Assembly: GCA_024636975.1 (NCBI GenBank)
Contig: JAGXGA010000062.1
Span: 1-64,000 of the forward strand
Direction of reading: 5' to 3'
Length of the DNA stretch: 64,000 nucleotides
Origin: Mariniphaga sp.
GTDB taxonomy: Bacteria; Bacteroidota; Bacteroidia; Bacteroidales; Prolixibacteraceae
Made by a program: the position numbers and the translations under genes. Shown piece by piece: positions 17,948 to 26,559 of this stretch. Position 1 is the first letter of the stretch, and the number at the start of each line of letters is the position of its first letter. The notes below the pieces were generated by a model, which made no database searches, was not told the origin of the DNA, and saw only the letters and a program-made list of their open reading frames with translations.

Positions 17948-18778
17948 ATGGACAGACGTAAAGCAATGAAAGTAGCTGCAGGGGTAATTGCAGGAAGCGG
18001 AGCCGGCCTGTTTGCCCTTTCGAAAGGGTTTGAACCTGAAACACAGATTAGTGCCGGGTCTGAAAAATTAGATTACATGCCTGCTGAATCCAACTGGAAA
18101 TATTCCCGTTTGGATCCAGTCGCTACTGCAGAACTGGCTTATGATGCTTACCCCGAGGGAAGCTGCATGTATGCCACCGTTAAGAGTGTCGTTTCCCAAC
18201 TGGCGGTGATACATGGCGAACCGTATGTCTCATTCCCGATGCATATGTTTAAGTACGGGCATGGCGGGGTTGGTGGCTATGGTTCAGTCTGTGGAGCTTT
18301 AAACGGGGCTGCAGCGGTAATTGGCCTTGTGGTAACTGATAAAGGAACTCAGGATAAAATGATAGCCGATATCTTTCAGTGGTATGAAAAAGAACCATTG
18401 CCAGCTCATGTTCCGGCAATTCCGGGGTTTGATTTTATCCCGGTCACAAGCAGGTCCGGTTCAGTTTTATGCCATGCATCGAATACCAACTGGTGCAAAG
18501 AAGCCGGGTTCATGGTAAACAGCAAGGAGCGAAAGGAGAGATGCCGTCGTTTGACAGGTGATGTTGCTAAAAAGGTCACCACGGCCCTGAATGAAATACA
18601 TACCAATGCTTATCTGACAAATGCACACGGCGATGATGCATCAGCCACCTGTTTAACCTGTCATGGCAGTGAAGGAAAGGTTAGTAATACCTCTGTAAAA
18701 ATGAGCTGTACTTCATGCCATACTGAATCGTTGGCCCACAAGGTGTTTGCTGATATTCATTATAAAATGATGAAATAA
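17948..18778 (+). CDS. exported C-GCAxxG-C-C family protein with two haem c sites
   Basis: 276 residues. The N-terminus MDRRKAMKVAAGVIAGSGAG looks like a Tat or Tat-like signal. The central region has PEGSCMYA, GYGSVCGALNGAAAVIG and later paired cysteines, the pattern of the C_GCAxxG_C_C family. The C-terminal 50 residues carry two CxxCH motifs (CLTCH and CTSCH), so the protein should bind two c-type haems outside the cytoplasm. It follows the permease within the arsenic operon. A role as periplasmic electron carrier or arsenical redox protein is inferred from position. Confidence 0.75.
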   Translation: MDRRKAMKVAAGVIAGSGAGLFALSKGFEPETQISAGSEKLDYMPAESNWKYSRLDPVATAELAYDAYPEGSCMYATVKSVVSQLAVIHGEPYVSFPMHMFKYGHGGVGGYGSVCGALNGAAAVIGLVVTDKGTQDKMIADIFQWYEKEPLPAHVPAIPGFDFIPVTSRSGSVLCHASNTNWCKEAGFMVNSKERKERCRRLTGDVAKKVTTALNEIHTNAYLTNAHGDDASATCLTCHGSEGKVSNTSVKMSCTSCHTESLAHKVFADIHYKMMK

Positions 18779-18929
18779 CAGGTCTTGGAAGGGGAGAAAC
18801 ATTATCGGGGAAGTTTTAACAGAATTACAATTATTTAAACTTTTAGTTTAGGGAAACAGGCAGGAATTAAGCAATTCCAGTTGTTCTTGTGCTACACTTT
18901 TTACGTTAAATTTTAAGAAGATAAAAAAT

Positions 18930-19358
18930 ATGAAAGTTTTAATACTATGCACCGGAAACAGTTGCCGAAGCCAGATGGCTCATGGATTTTTAAAATCATT
19001 TGACAGTCGTTTGGAGGTTGAGTCGGCAGGCACCGAAGCTTCAGGAAAGCTCAATTACAAAGCTGTTGAGGTGATGAAGGAGATCGGCATCAATATCAGT
19101 CTGCATACGTCCGATTCTGTGGATAAGTACCTCCACGATGAGTGGGATTTTGTAATTACTGTTTGCGGGGGAGCCAACGAAAATTGTCCGGCATTTTTGG
19201 GAAAAGTGAAACACCGCCTGCACATTGGTTTCGATGACCCGTCGCATGCTACCGGAACACCTGAGTTTATTGAAAGCGAATACTACCGTGTCCGTGATGA
19301 AATTAAGGAAGCATTTTATAAATTGTATGTTGAAGAATTAAAACCCGGTTTAAAATGA
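18930..19358 (+). CDS. arsC: thioredoxin-type arsenate reductase
   Basis: 142 residues of the low-molecular-weight phosphatase fold. The phosphate/arsenate loop CTGNSCRSQMAHGF is at the N-terminus, and the resolving cysteines lie in VCGGANENCP, the three-cysteine arrangement of thioredoxin-coupled ArsC. It reduces arsenate to arsenite in the cytosol. The gene overlaps arsM by four bases (ATGA). A 151-bp gap separates it from the preceding gene. Confidence 0.92.
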   Translation: MKVLILCTGNSCRSQMAHGFLKSFDSRLEVESAGTEASGKLNYKAVEVMKEIGINISLHTSDSVDKYLHDEWDFVITVCGGANENCPAFLGKVKHRLHIGFDDPSHATGTPEFIESEYYRVRDEIKEAFYKLYVEELKPGLK

Positions 19359-20158
19359 AAGCAGAAGATATAAAAGGGATGGTCAGGGATAAATACAGTG
19401 CCATCGCCAAACAAGGCAGTATGCTTGAGAAACAGAGTTGTTGCGGGCCTTCAGGTTGCTGCGACGAGTTGGAATTTAGCATGATTGGTGATGAATACAT
19501 CAATGTTGCCGGTTATAATCCCGATGCTGATCTTGGGCTCGGATGTGGCCTTCCTACCGAATTTGCCGATATTAAACCGGGCGACAGTGTGCTTGATTTA
19601 GGCAGTGGCGCCGGAAATGATTGCTTTGTGGCCCGCTCTCTGGTGGGGGAAACCGGGACAGTTACCGGTATCGATTTTTCAGAAGAAATGTTGCTAAAGG
19701 CAAATAAAAACCTTCAAAAAACCGGCTACAGCAATATATCATTTATCCAGGGCGACATCGATAATATGCCTTTACCTGATAAAGGCTTTGATGTGGTTAT
19801 AAGCAATTGTGTACTTAATCTTGTGCCCGATAAGCAGAAGGCATTTACCGAAATCCAAAGGGTGTTGAAGCCTGGCGGCCACTTTTGCATTTCTGATGTA
19901 GTGCTGAGCGGCTCTCTTCCCGCCGGATTAAAGGAAGCAGCTGAAATGTATGCCGGCTGTATATCAGGTGCTGTTCTAAAGGAAGATTACCTGGATATAG
20001 TCGGGCAGCAGGGTTTCACCGAAATTTCTGTACGAAAAGAAAAACCAATCAGCATCCCCGACTCAATTCTCTCCACTTACCTGTCAGCCGATGAAATAGT
20101 AAGGTTTAAACAATCAGGCACCGGCATTTTTAGCATTACTTTAACGGCTAATAAATAA
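19355..20158 (+). CDS. arsM: arsenite methyltransferase
   Basis: 267 residues. The N-terminus has SCCGPSGCC, as in many ArsM proteins. The SAM-binding core is VLDLGSGAGNDCFVAR, followed by GIDFSEEML and ISNCVLNLVPDK, in which the conserved cysteine binds As(III); a further cysteine is in YAGCISGA. It methylates arsenite to mono-, di- and trimethyl forms. Its product MAs(III) is the expected substrate of the ArsP-type permease in the same operon. Confidence 0.92.
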   Translation: MKAEDIKGMVRDKYSAIAKQGSMLEKQSCCGPSGCCDELEFSMIGDEYINVAGYNPDADLGLGCGLPTEFADIKPGDSVLDLGSGAGNDCFVARSLVGETGTVTGIDFSEEMLLKANKNLQKTGYSNISFIQGDIDNMPLPDKGFDVVISNCVLNLVPDKQKAFTEIQRVLKPGGHFCISDVVLSGSLPAGLKEAAEMYAGCISGAVLKEDYLDIVGQQGFTEISVRKEKPISIPDSILSTYLSADEIVRFKQSGTGIFSITLTANK

Positions 20159-20191
20159 CTTTCATGCTATAGGGGCTAGTATTTAATCCAT

Positions 20192-21229
20192 TCAGCTTTC
20201 AGTATGAGTGTTTCCCGGCAGAATTTCCCTGCCGTCGGCATATTTTGCAAAACGTGGCTTTTCCTGAGGGTGAACATTGTCGTGCCGGCTCCAGGGCCAG
20301 CCACCAAAGCCGGTATTGCGGTAGTCGGAGAAAGCTTCATGGATCTCTTCAGCACTGTTCATCACAAAAGGGCCATGCTGCACTACAGGCTCATTGATTG
20401 GTTTTCCCTGCAAGAGCAGAAGATAAGCAGGCTGACTGCTGTTTTCCAAAATTATGGGTTCTTCTGCCAGCAGGTCAAGCGAATGATAGGGCTTCACATC
20501 TATTCCTGCAATCTTTACTTCATTGCCCCTGTAAAAATAAAGAGTGCGGTTAATTTCGAGCGGTGCTGCAGGTATGTTCCAATGTGCATTGGGTTCCATT
20601 TTAATGAGCCAGATACCTACCTTGTTTTCCGGGTCGGCTGCCCATGAATCGGGAGCAGGATCGGGTGCTTTTGAGTCCTGCAGCTCTCCGGCAATTATTG
20701 TAATTTCAGTTCTTCGTTCATTTTCATCTTTAACGATAACTGTCGGTATGTTTTCATTCCATAGCATGACGTAGTAAGGATCTGCAAACTTTTTTGCCCG
20801 GGGCAGATTAAGCCATATCTGAAACAGTTCCAGCGGGTTTCCTTCATCTTTGTTTAGGAGAGGGAACATTTCAGAATGCTGCAGTCCTGCGCCTGCTGTC
20901 ATCCATTGTACATCACCGTTCCCATACCTGCCTGCCGAACCATGGGAGTCGGAATGGTCGACAAAGCCATCCAATACAACGGTAATAGTTTCAAATCCCC
21001 GGTGGGGATGAGCCGGAAAGCCGGGAATAACATCGCCATGATACATCCGCCAGCCATCTTTTTTAGTGAAATCCTGTCCAAGCCTCCTGCCTTCAAGCGA
21101 TGCTGCCGGCCCCAGTTGGTTGTTTCCCTTTGGATAATCATCGAGGTGATGAACACAGAAAAGGAATGGATCGCTGGTTTCCCAAGTAAATCCGAGTGGC
21201 CTGATGTTGCTGATTAACTTATTGTACAT
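20192..21229 (-). CDS. pirin-family cupin protein
   Basis: 345 residues. The bicupin core contains HPHRGFETITVVLDG and QWMTAGAGLQHSEMF, which supply the His/His/His/Glu metal site of pirins. Bacterial pirins include quercetin dioxygenases, but the native substrate here is unknown. It is cytoplasmic and stands between the convergent arsM gene and uvrA, 36 bp downstream of the latter on the same strand. The C-terminal about 50 residues (WPWSRHDNVHP) extend beyond the minimal pirin core, as in many Bacteroidota homologues. Confidence 0.85.
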   Translation of the reverse strand: MYNKLISNIRPLGFTWETSDPFLFCVHHLDDYPKGNNQLGPAASLEGRRLGQDFTKKDGWRMYHGDVIPGFPAHPHRGFETITVVLDGFVDHSDSHGSAGRYGNGDVQWMTAGAGLQHSEMFPLLNKDEGNPLELFQIWLNLPRAKKFADPYYVMLWNENIPTVIVKDENERRTEITIIAGELQDSKAPDPAPDSWAADPENKVGIWLIKMEPNAHWNIPAAPLEINRTLYFYRGNEVKIAGIDVKPYHSLDLLAEEPIILENSSQPAYLLLLQGKPINEPVVQHGPFVMNSAEEIHEAFSDYRNTGFGGWPWSRHDNVHPQEKPRFAKYADGREILPGNTHTES

Positions 21230-21265
21230 AACAGGTGGTTTATCGGTGATGATTTTTACATGAAG

Positions 21266-24064
21266 TTACAATTTTTCCTTTAAAGCCTGGCCGGTATACG
21301 ATTCTTTTTTCTGAACAAGGTCTTCAGGAGTTCCTTCAAACACCAGATTTCCTCCACGATCGCCCCCTTCCGGACCAAGATCTATTACCCAGTCGGCCGA
21401 CTTTATTACTTCCAGGTTGTGCTCAATTATGACGATAGAATGTCCCCTTGAGATAAGTGCATTGAACGAATCAAGCAACTTGCGGATATCATGGAAATGA
21501 AGCCCGGTGGTGGGTTCATCAAAGATGAACAGGGTAGGGGAATCCTTTTCCAGCGCAAGAAACGAAGCCAGTTTTACCCGCTGGCTTTCTCCGCCGGACA
21601 AGGTGCTGGAAGACTGCCCCAGCTTGACATAACCCAAGCCTACATCCTGCAACGGCTTCAATCGTTTGACTATCTTCTTTTCAGTTGATGATTTTCCGGC
21701 TGAAAACAGTTCCAATGCCTGGTTTACCGTAAGGTTCAGTATGTCGTCAATGTTCTTTTCCCTGTACTGAACATCAAGAATATCTTCCTTGAAGCGTTTT
21801 CCTCCACAGCTTTCACATAACAGATATACATCGGCAAGAAATTGCATTTCAACTTTTATAGTTCCTTCACCCTGGCATTCGTCACAGCGTCCGCCATCTA
21901 CATTGAACGAGAAGTGAGATGGCTTCAGCCCCTGTATTTTGGAAGCCTGCTGGTCGGCATAGAGCTTCCGTATCTCGTCATATGCTTTAAGGTACGTAAC
22001 CGGATTCGACCGCGATGATTTTCCTATTGGATTCTGATCGATAAACTCAATGGCTGAGATCAATTTATAATCGCCTTTCAGGGCATCGTGGTGTCCGGTG
22101 CGTTCGCCATATCCCCCCAGCAGTTTGTTAAGTGCAGGGAAAAGTATTTTTGATACAAGGGAAGATTTTCCAGAACCGCTGACACCGGTTACAACAGTTA
22201 ACGTATTCAGCGGAAATTTTACCGTAAGATTTTTCAGGTTGTTTTCGCGGGCACCTGTAATTTCAATTGAATTGCTCCATTTACGTCGCTGACCGGGTAC
22301 CTCAATTTTCTCAACACCCGTAAGGTACTTTGTAGTCAGGCTTTCAGGTTTCTTTTCAAGTTCCTCATGCGTCCCCTGAAAAACTACTTCGCCCCCATGC
22401 TGGCCTGCAAGTGGGCCGATGTCGATTATCTGATCGGCAGCACGTATTATTTCCTCGTCATGTTCCACCACGAACACGGTATTGCCCACCTGCTGTAATT
22501 TTTTAAGTACATGTATCAGCCGCTGCGTGTCACGGGAATGCAGTCCTATGCTCGGCTCATCCAATATGTAAAGCGATCCGACCAGACTGCTGCCCAGCGA
22601 AGTTGCAAGATTGATACGCTGTGACTCACCTCCCGACAATGTGGAAGAAAGCCTGTTAAGCGTCAGGTATCCCAATCCAACTTCACATAGGAATATCAGC
22701 CTGTTGCTAATTTCAACCAAAATGCGTTTGGCAACTTCCCTGTCGTGGCTTTCCAGTGTGAGCTGGTCAAAAAAAGCTTTCAGGTCGGCGGCAGGCATCA
22801 GTACAAGCTCCTGCAGCGATCTTCCGTCTACCTTTACATAGCCTGCCTCTTTTTTTAACCGGCTACCTTTACAGTCGGGGCAAATGGTTTTCCCTCGGTA
22901 CCGCGAAAGCATAACCCGGTACTGAATTTTATAGCTGTTTTCTTCCAGCGTCTTAAAAAAACGGTTCAGCCCTTCAAAGTAATTGTTGCCGGTCCACACT
23001 AAAGCTTTCTGGTCTTCAGTAAGTTCATAAAAGGGTTTATGTATTGGGAAATTAAATTTTTCTGCAGAATAGATAAGGTTGTCCTTCCATTCGCTCATTT
23101 TTTCCCCGCGCCAGCAGGCAACAGCTTCCTGATAAATGGAAAGTGATTTATTTGGTATAACCAGGTCTTCATCGATGCCGATTACCTTTCCGTAACCCTC
23201 GCATGTAGGGCAGGCACCTACCGGGTTATTAAAGCTGAACATGTGCACGGAGGGCTCTTCAAATAAAATGCCGTCGGCTTCAAACTGATTGGAAAAACTG
23301 ATTTCTGTTTTTTTATCTGCCTCAATAATTTTAACAACGCACTCGCCATGCCCTTCAAAAAAAGCAGTCTGCACTGAATCGGCCATCCTGCTTTGAGTGT
23401 CTTCATCGCGTTGAACCACAACACGGTCGATGACAACATTGCAGCTTCCGTTACAGAATATTTTTTCAGAGTCTGCCAGCATTTCATCGATTCTTACTAT
23501 TTCTTCATCCTTTTCGAGCCGCGAAAATCCTTTTTGCATGAGCAATTCCGCCTCCTGTGCCAATGATCTTCCTTTATTCAGCTTTAATGGAGAAAGAATC
23601 ATAACTTTGGTATTTTCAGGGAAGGATAAAATGGAATCAACCACATCCGTCACCGAATGACGTGATACTTCTTTTCCCGATACAGGTGAAATCGTTCTGC
23701 CGATACGGGCATATAACAGTTTCATGTAATCGTAAATTTCGGTAGAAGTACCAACAGTAGAACGTGGGTTACGGGTATTTACCTTTTGCTCAATGGCTAT
23801 TGCCGGCGGAATGCCCTTAATAAAATCAACCTCAGGCTTATTAATCCGGCCCAGAAATTGCCTGGCATAAGATGAAAGGCTTTCAACATACCTGCGCTGG
23901 CCTTCTGCAAAAAGTGTGTCAAATGCCAGGGAGGATTTCCCTGAACCCGAAACTCCGGTTACGACAATAAATTGATTAAGAGGAATCCGGAGGCTTATAT
24001 TTTTAAGATTATGGACTCTTGCACGCTGAATTACTATCGCTTTATCTGCTTTTTTTAAGGACAT
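21266..24064 (-). CDS. uvrA: UvrABC nucleotide excision repair subunit A
   Basis: 932 residues, normal for UvrA. There are two ATPase modules: a GVSGSGKSSL Walker A near residue 37 with an LSGGESQRINLA signature near 490, and a second GVSGSGKSSL near 630 with LSGGESQRVKLA near 840. The zinc-binding pairs CPTC...CPDC and CDEC...CESC are present. As a dimer with UvrB it recognises bulky DNA lesions. Terminal motifs such as YVESLSSYARQFLG and FDEPTTGLHFHD are standard. Confidence 0.96.
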   Translation of the reverse strand: MSLKKADKAIVIQRARVHNLKNISLRIPLNQFIVVTGVSGSGKSSLAFDTLFAEGQRRYVESLSSYARQFLGRINKPEVDFIKGIPPAIAIEQKVNTRNPRSTVGTSTEIYDYMKLLYARIGRTISPVSGKEVSRHSVTDVVDSILSFPENTKVMILSPLKLNKGRSLAQEAELLMQKGFSRLEKDEEIVRIDEMLADSEKIFCNGSCNVVIDRVVVQRDEDTQSRMADSVQTAFFEGHGECVVKIIEADKKTEISFSNQFEADGILFEEPSVHMFSFNNPVGACPTCEGYGKVIGIDEDLVIPNKSLSIYQEAVACWRGEKMSEWKDNLIYSAEKFNFPIHKPFYELTEDQKALVWTGNNYFEGLNRFFKTLEENSYKIQYRVMLSRYRGKTICPDCKGSRLKKEAGYVKVDGRSLQELVLMPAADLKAFFDQLTLESHDREVAKRILVEISNRLIFLCEVGLGYLTLNRLSSTLSGGESQRINLATSLGSSLVGSLYILDEPSIGLHSRDTQRLIHVLKKLQQVGNTVFVVEHDEEIIRAADQIIDIGPLAGQHGGEVVFQGTHEELEKKPESLTTKYLTGVEKIEVPGQRRKWSNSIEITGARENNLKNLTVKFPLNTLTVVTGVSGSGKSSLVSKILFPALNKLLGGYGERTGHHDALKGDYKLISAIEFIDQNPIGKSSRSNPVTYLKAYDEIRKLYADQQASKIQGLKPSHFSFNVDGGRCDECQGEGTIKVEMQFLADVYLLCESCGGKRFKEDILDVQYREKNIDDILNLTVNQALELFSAGKSSTEKKIVKRLKPLQDVGLGYVKLGQSSSTLSGGESQRVKLASFLALEKDSPTLFIFDEPTTGLHFHDIRKLLDSFNALISRGHSIVIIEHNLEVIKSADWVIDLGPEGGDRGGNLVFEGTPEDLVQKKESYTGQALKEKL

Positions 24065-24232
24065 GTAACGTAGGAATACTTATAATTTATATAAAAAGTT
24101 TGTTTATTTCAGTAAAAAGTTTCATTTTTACCCGGACAAAATTAACAAATAGTTTTACTCAAGTTTTATTTAATTTAAAATTGACGCCTATCGGAAAAAT
24201 TTTACTTTTTGTTTACAATTAAATAGAAGGTA

Positions 24233-24826
24233 ATGTTCAGAATAAAAGAACTGAACGATAATGAACTCGTTCAACGTTTTATCGAAGGCGATCAAAACTC
24301 ACTTGAGATTTTAATCCATCGTCACAAAAATAGGGTGTATTCCTACATTCTGCTGATTGTTAAAAATCAGGAACTGGCTGAAGATATTTTTCAGGAAACA
24401 TTTATTAAAGTGATTCGTTCCCTGAAACGTGGTAAATATGTAGAAAACGGGAAATTTGTTTCCTGGGTTTTACGTATTTCGCATAATCTTATCATCGATC
24501 ATTTCAGAAAGGAAAAACTACAGGGTACCGTTTCTAACGATAGCCTGGAGATTGATGTTTTCAATTCGAATAAATTCTCGGAAGATACCATTGAAGACCA
24601 AATGGTGAATAGTCAAATCCTTAGTGAAGTGAAAGAATTGATTAAGGAGCTTCCTGAAGACCAGCAACAAGTTATTTACATGCGCCATTATATGGATATG
24701 AGTTTTAAAGAAATTGCCGATCAAACCGGTGTCAGTATAAATACTGCCCTTGGAAGGATGAGGTATGCACTTATTAATCTCAGAAAACTAATAAAGCAAA
24801 AAAAACTTATCCTTACGCGTATTTAA
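24233..24826 (+). CDS. RNA polymerase sigma factor, ECF-like sigma-70 family
   Basis: 197 residues. Region 2 contains RHKNRVYSYILLIVKNQELAEDIFQETFIKV, the core- and -10-binding part, and region 4 contains LPEDQQQVIYMRHYMDMSFKEIADQTGVSINTALGRMRYAL, the -35-binding helix-turn-helix. There is no adjacent anti-sigma factor with a membrane segment. Instead a small acidic protein follows 71 bp downstream. The regulon is unknown. Confidence 0.88.
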   Translation: MFRIKELNDNELVQRFIEGDQNSLEILIHRHKNRVYSYILLIVKNQELAEDIFQETFIKVIRSLKRGKYVENGKFVSWVLRISHNLIIDHFRKEKLQGTVSNDSLEIDVFNSNKFSEDTIEDQMVNSQILSEVKELIKELPEDQQQVIYMRHYMDMSFKEIADQTGVSINTALGRMRYALINLRKLIKQKKLILTRI

Positions 24827-24897
24827 CTTTTGTTAACACAATAAGAGGGGGGCAGGGGCGTTCTCTATACATTACGAATTTAAATTAAAGAGCGCCT

Positions 24898-25116
24898 ATG
24901 AAAAAATTGTCTACATTAGTATTTTTTGTTAATAAATTTACCGGCCAACAATCCGAAGCAGGCGATTTAGATTACCGGGATTTTTTAACAGATGAAGAGG
25001 ACGAAGCAGAATTTTCTCCTTCTGCCGCATCGATTAGGAATATAATGGATTTCGCTCATTCGTATGAGGTGTTGGATAGCGATTCCACTGGGCAGATAGA
25101 GTTAATTACCAATTAA
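24898..25116 (+). CDS. small acidic protein downstream of the sigma factor
   Basis: 72 residues with many acidic residues (DFLTDEEDEAEFSPS) and no membrane segment or known domain. It is followed at once by a good terminator, so it ends the sigma-factor transcript. Position suggests a soluble modulator of that sigma factor, but this is inference only. Confidence 0.55.
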   Translation: MKKLSTLVFFVNKFTGQQSEAGDLDYRDFLTDEEDEAEFSPSAASIRNIMDFAHSYEVLDSDSTGQIELITN

Positions 25117-25139
25117 AAAAATTTACTTTTCTCTAAAAG

Positions 25140-25168
25140 AAGGTGTCATTTTATGGCACCTTTTTTTT
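25140..25168 (+). terminator. rho-independent terminator after the sigma factor operon
   Basis: A 9-bp stem (aaggtgtca / tggcacctt, one GU pair) with a five-base loop is followed by a run of T. Confidence 0.75.
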
Positions 25169-25241
25169 GTACCCATTCTGTAATAAGGCCTCGTAAATTC
25201 AGAGATTGAATAGTATTCTTAAAATTTTTTTACATGACAGA

Positions 25242-25270
25242 TTTGTCATTTAAGAAAATTTGTATATTTG
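25242..25270 (+). promoter_or_regulatory. promoter (TTTG-N17-TATATTTG) for the SPFH operon
   Basis: TTTG at 25242 and TATATTTG at 25263-25270 resemble the Bacteroidota promoter with a slightly short 17-base spacer. Its -7 box overlaps the TTG codon at 25260 that would lengthen the SPFH gene, so that start is excluded. Confidence 0.5.
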
Positions 25271-25310
25271 TGATATTATAATGATATCAAAACAATTTAA
25301 CTTTAATGCT

Positions 25311-26159
25311 ATGGAAAAAGAATACAAAGGTCTGTCAGGGTACTTGTTTGCCTTTATTGAACTGTTGTTTCTGGTGTTGATTATTTTAGGATTCATGCGG
25401 GGTATGGTTGTTCCTGCAGTGGTGGTGATCTTCCTGTTTGTGCTGATTGCTCCCGGATTCACAGTCGTTGATCCGAATCAGAGCTGTGTTATGGTTCTGT
25501 TTGGGGCCTATAAGGGAACCATAAAGGAGAATGGCTTTTATTGGGTAAATCCGTTTTTTGTTAGAAAAAAGATTTCCCTGAGGGCGCGTAACTTCGATAG
25601 TGAGCCCATTAAGGTGAACGATAAGTTGGGGAACCCAATTATGATCGGAGTGGTGCTGGTCTGGAAAGTGGAGGATACTTACAGGGCTGCGTTTGGTGTC
25701 GATGAGTTTGAACATTTTGTCGTTGTGCAGAGTGAGGCTGCTTTGCGAAAACTGGCAGGTATGTATCCGTACGATAACATTGAAGACGAAACAGCACGCG
25801 TGACCCTGCGTGAAAGCACCGAAGAGGTGAACAACGAGCTGGAGCGTGAAATCAGGGAACGTCTCGAAATTGCAGGGATCTATGTAATTGAGGCTCGTAT
25901 AAACTACATAGCATATGCCCAGGAAATTGCACAGGCGATGTTGAAGCGTCAGCAGGCTACTGCAATTGTTGCTGCTCGATTTAAAATCGTTGAAGGTGCA
26001 GTGAGCATGGTGGAAATGGCCCTCGATGAATTAAGCCAAAAAGACATCATTAATTTCGATGAAGATAAAAAGGCTACAATGGTAAGCAACCTGATGGTAG
26101 TGCTTTGTGGCGATAAAGATGTTTCTCCCATAGTAAATACTGGTACACTATATCAGTAA
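25311..26159 (+). CDS. SPFH/band-7 domain membrane protein
   Basis: 282 residues. The start at ATG 25311 lies about 40 bases below the -7 box. Two hydrophobic segments (residues about 8-28 and 31-48) anchor the protein. The SPFH domain follows: VVDPNQSCVMVLFGAYKGTIKENGFYWVNPF, then ARNFDSEPIKVNDKLGNPIMIGVVLVWKV and a charged helical part (ESTEEVNNELEREIRERLEIAGIYV). SPFH proteins form large membrane microdomain assemblies and often control proteases or membrane stress. It is the first gene of a three-gene unit with an Arc-like regulator and a zinc-ribbon protein. Confidence 0.88.
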   Translation: MEKEYKGLSGYLFAFIELLFLVLIILGFMRGMVVPAVVVIFLFVLIAPGFTVVDPNQSCVMVLFGAYKGTIKENGFYWVNPFFVRKKISLRARNFDSEPIKVNDKLGNPIMIGVVLVWKVEDTYRAAFGVDEFEHFVVVQSEAALRKLAGMYPYDNIEDETARVTLRESTEEVNNELEREIRERLEIAGIYVIEARINYIAYAQEIAQAMLKRQQATAIVAARFKIVEGAVSMVEMALDELSQKDIINFDEDKKATMVSNLMVVLCGDKDVSPIVNTGTLYQ

Positions 26160-26175
26160 AATCTAATTTGATTAA

Positions 26176-26331
26176 ATGAGTAAAAAGAAAACATTTGTGT
26201 TGCGTATTGATCCTGAAATGATGAAGGCAGTCGAAAAATGGGCTGCTGACGATTTCAGGAGCATTAATGGTCAGCTGGAATGGATAATTCATAATGCACT
26301 CAAAGAATCTAACAGATTAAAAGACAAATAA
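26176..26331 (+). CDS. Arc-like ribbon-helix-helix protein
   Basis: 51 residues, MSKKKTFVLRIDPEMMKAVEKWAADDFRSINGQLEW and onward (given here in part). The beta strand KTFVLRID followed by two helices is the ribbon-helix-helix fold of the Arc family. It starts 16 bp after the SPFH gene and ends 18 bp before the zinc-ribbon gene. It may bind DNA to regulate this operon or, as in some SPFH neighbours, serve another role. Confidence 0.75.
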   Translation: MSKKKTFVLRIDPEMMKAVEKWAADDFRSINGQLEWIIHNALKESNRLKDK

Positions 26332-26349
26332 TCCTATTAAATTAACGAA

Positions 26350-26559
26350 ATGAAAAAAACTTTTACATGCCCTAAATGCGGAAACAAAAAAGCAGAGTTT
26401 GATAAAATACGGACAACCGGCTCAGGTTTTACCCGGTTCTTTAACATCCAAAACCGCCTTTTCACTGCCGTTTCCTGTTCGCATTGCGGTTATACGGAAT
26501 TATACCGGCATGATGTTTCAGGAACCGGCAGTAATGTGCTGGACTTTCTTACCAACTAA
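26350..26559 (+). CDS. small zinc-ribbon protein
   Basis: 69 residues with CPKCGNKKAEFDKIRTTG and, 35 residues later, CSHCGYTELYRHD. The two CxxC knuckles make a zinc ribbon like those of nucleic-acid-binding or GTP-binding proteins. It is the third gene of the SPFH operon. There is no signal or membrane segment, so it is cytosolic; its partner is unknown. Confidence 0.75.
   Translation: MKKTFTCPKCGNKKAEFDKIRTTGSGFTRFFNIQNRLFTAVSCSHCGYTELYRHDVSGTGSNVLDFLTN

Noticed and set aside
20204-20647. 147-codon plus-strand frame opposite the pirin gene
   Set aside because: The minus-strand pirin frame carries the conserved metal-site motifs; the plus frame shows none.
25260-25310. Upstream TTG start for the SPFH gene
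   Set aside because: It lies inside the predicted -7 promoter box, and the resulting N-terminus has no family support; ATG 25311 was used.
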